NCBI RefSeq assembly: GCF_036320965.1
Contig: NC_092228.1
Location: 19,324,893 to 19,388,892 of the forward strand
Length of the DNA stretch: 64,000 nt
Origin: Panulirus ornatus
Taxonomy: Eukaryota; Arthropoda; Malacostraca; Decapoda; Palinuridae
Direction: 5' to 3'
Shown: positions 62,820 through 64,000 of the stretch, one piece after another
How the letters are laid out: every line of letters begins with the position of its first letter
Numbering within the stretch: the first letter of the stretch is position 1
The notes under the pieces: generated by a model
Told to the model about the DNA's origin: nothing
What the model saw: the letters and a program-made list of their open reading frames with translations, nothing else
The model's database searches: none
Program-made: the position numbers and the translations under genes

Positions 62820-63003
62820 TTAGATAGGAGTCTGCAAACACTGTGCTAGAATTGCCCTCTGCCAGTGGCCTGTTAAGGGTGACTAAAAGCTTTGAAGTCA
62901 CTTTTGGAGTTCACTGGTTATGGAGATTCTATTGCCATCATCACCCTCTTGAGGGAGTTCCAGTTTGGAACAAGTGTCAGAGATATGGATATATAGATAG
63001 CCA
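62820..63003 (+). repeat. SINE-B copy with GATA-type tail
   Basis: CAGTGGCCTGTTAAGGGTGAC, ACTAAAAGC, GGAGTTCACTGGTTATGG, a CTATTGCCATCATC block, GGGAGTTCCAGTTTGGAACA and an ATATGGATATATAGATAG tail follow the same order as the - strand copy at 41,275-41,470, with scattered substitutions and a small internal deletion. Confidence 0.65.
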
Positions 63004-63248
63004 TGAATTATATTTTCTCACAATAGTGTGTGATCTTGTTATATTTTCTCATAATAGGATGTAATCTTGTTTATGCAATGACTGATAAGTAATTGAAATA
63101 GATAGTAGCTTTCAGCTGCTAAGAGAATTAAGTATATTAGCAAAATGTATTGAAATGTGGAAAAGATGAATACGTATTAAGTTACCGCAAAAGTTAATTC
63201 TGGTGTGCTGTAATCTAAAATTATTATTGTATGATATAAATTTTTTAC

Positions 63249-64000
63249 TTCCATTGTTCTCACCTTTTTCCATTCTGTACTCAGTCTCTCCTGGTACTTC
63301 CTCACACAAGTCTCCTTCCCAAGCTCACTTACTCTCACCACCCTCTTCACCCCAACATTCACTCTACTGAAAACCCATACAAATCTTCACCTTAGCCTCC
63401 ACAAGATAATGATCAGACATCCCTCCAGTTGCACCTCTCAGCACATTAACATCCAAAAGTCTTCCTTTCGTGCGCCTATCAATTAACACGTAATCCAATA
63501 ACGCTCTCTGGCCATCTCTCCTACTTACATACGTATACTTATGTATATCTCGCTTTTTAAACCAGGTATTCCCAATCACCAGTCCTTTTTCAGCACATAA
63601 ATCTACAAGCTCTTCACCATTTCCATTTACAACACTGAACACCCCATGTATACCAATTATTCCCTCAACTGCCACATTACTCACCTTTGCATTCAAATCA
63701 CCCATCACTATAACCCGGTCTCGTGCATCAAAACCACTAACACACTCATTCAGCTGCTCCCAAAACACTTGCCTCTCATGATCTTTCTTCTCATGCCCAG
63801 GTGCATATGCACCAACAATCACCCATCTCTCTCCATCAACTTTCAGTTTTACCCATATCAATCGAGAATTTACTTTCTTACATTCTATCACATACTCCCA
63901 CAACTCCTGTTTCAGGAGTACTGCTACTCCTTCCCTTGCTCTTGTCCTCTCACTAACCCCTGACTTTACTCCCAAGACATTCCCAAACCACTCTTCCCCT
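63249..64000 (-). mobile_element. RTE LINE endonuclease and linker fragment, endonuclease frame open
   Basis: An uninterrupted 203-codon frame (63,364-63,975) holds most of an APE-type endonuclease: GVKSGVSERTRAREGVAVLL, a VGAYAPGH block, VIVMGDLNAKV (the catalytic Asp/Asn pair), LLDYVLIDRR, and GGMSDHYLVEAKV (the SDH motif with the catalytic His). The N-terminal SETK part lies beyond the window. A linker follows to TEWKKVRTMEV, ending at 63,249 next to an A-run on the element strand, with no RT. The frame just before the linker is interrupted near 63,362. The wording resembles craniofacial development protein 2-like proteins, which derive from BovB/RTE endonucleases. Confidence 0.9.

Overview
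This is eukaryotic DNA, most likely from a decapod crustacean (lobster, crab or shrimp type). Evidence: exon-intron genes with GT-AG splice signals, an AT-rich background, long (TA)n tracts, and dozens of copies of one RTE-clade non-LTR retrotransposon (LINE) with its own distinctive 3' tail. The tail and one SINE look like repeats I associate with decapods, but that is recollection, not a search result. There is no operon, phage, CRISPR or bacterial gene structure.

Layout. 1-12,890: three tandem copies of a 4.2-5.0 kb unit, each made of a decayed Tc1/mariner-type transposase gene (- strand), a SINE remnant, LINE tail pieces, and a head-to-head pair of LINE reverse-transcriptase (RT) fragments. 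12,890-15,780: further + strand LINE pieces. 15,790-21,836: no intact gene; relics of CR1-like and Jockey-like RT. 21,837-24,340: an inverted LINE insertion. 24,341-28,300: mostly unrecognised sequence with one possible first coding exon (26,512-26,550) and a tRNA-like SINE head. 28,300-29,990: Jockey-like and RTE relics. 30,309-38,939: a real - strand gene for a leucine-rich-repeat-like protein, modelled as two coding exons around a 6.8 kb intron full of LINE relics. 39,000-46,000: mostly unique, with a SINE and a decayed DIRS-like RT. 46,020-52,130: a dense stack of LINE copies, including the best-preserved RT frame. 52,130-56,390: unique sequence with the probable promoter and 5' untranslated exon of Rab14. 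56,395-62,165: another LINE/SINE stack including a nearly full-length LINE. 62,629-62,734: first coding exon of Rab14 (+ strand), whose remaining exons lie beyond the window. 63,249-64,000: LINE endonuclease fragment inside the next Rab14 intron.

The host content is therefore two recognisable genes: Rab14 (+) and a - strand LRR-like protein. The rest is mobile-element history. The RTE LINE encodes an APE-type endonuclease followed by RT in one frame of roughly 970 codons. It ends in a tail that can fold into a hairpin with a CTACCT loop, followed by an A-rich or (TA)n end. A SINE in the window carries the same hairpin at its 3' end, which suggests that the LINE machinery mobilises it. Boundaries given for repeats are approximate, about 20 bases either way.
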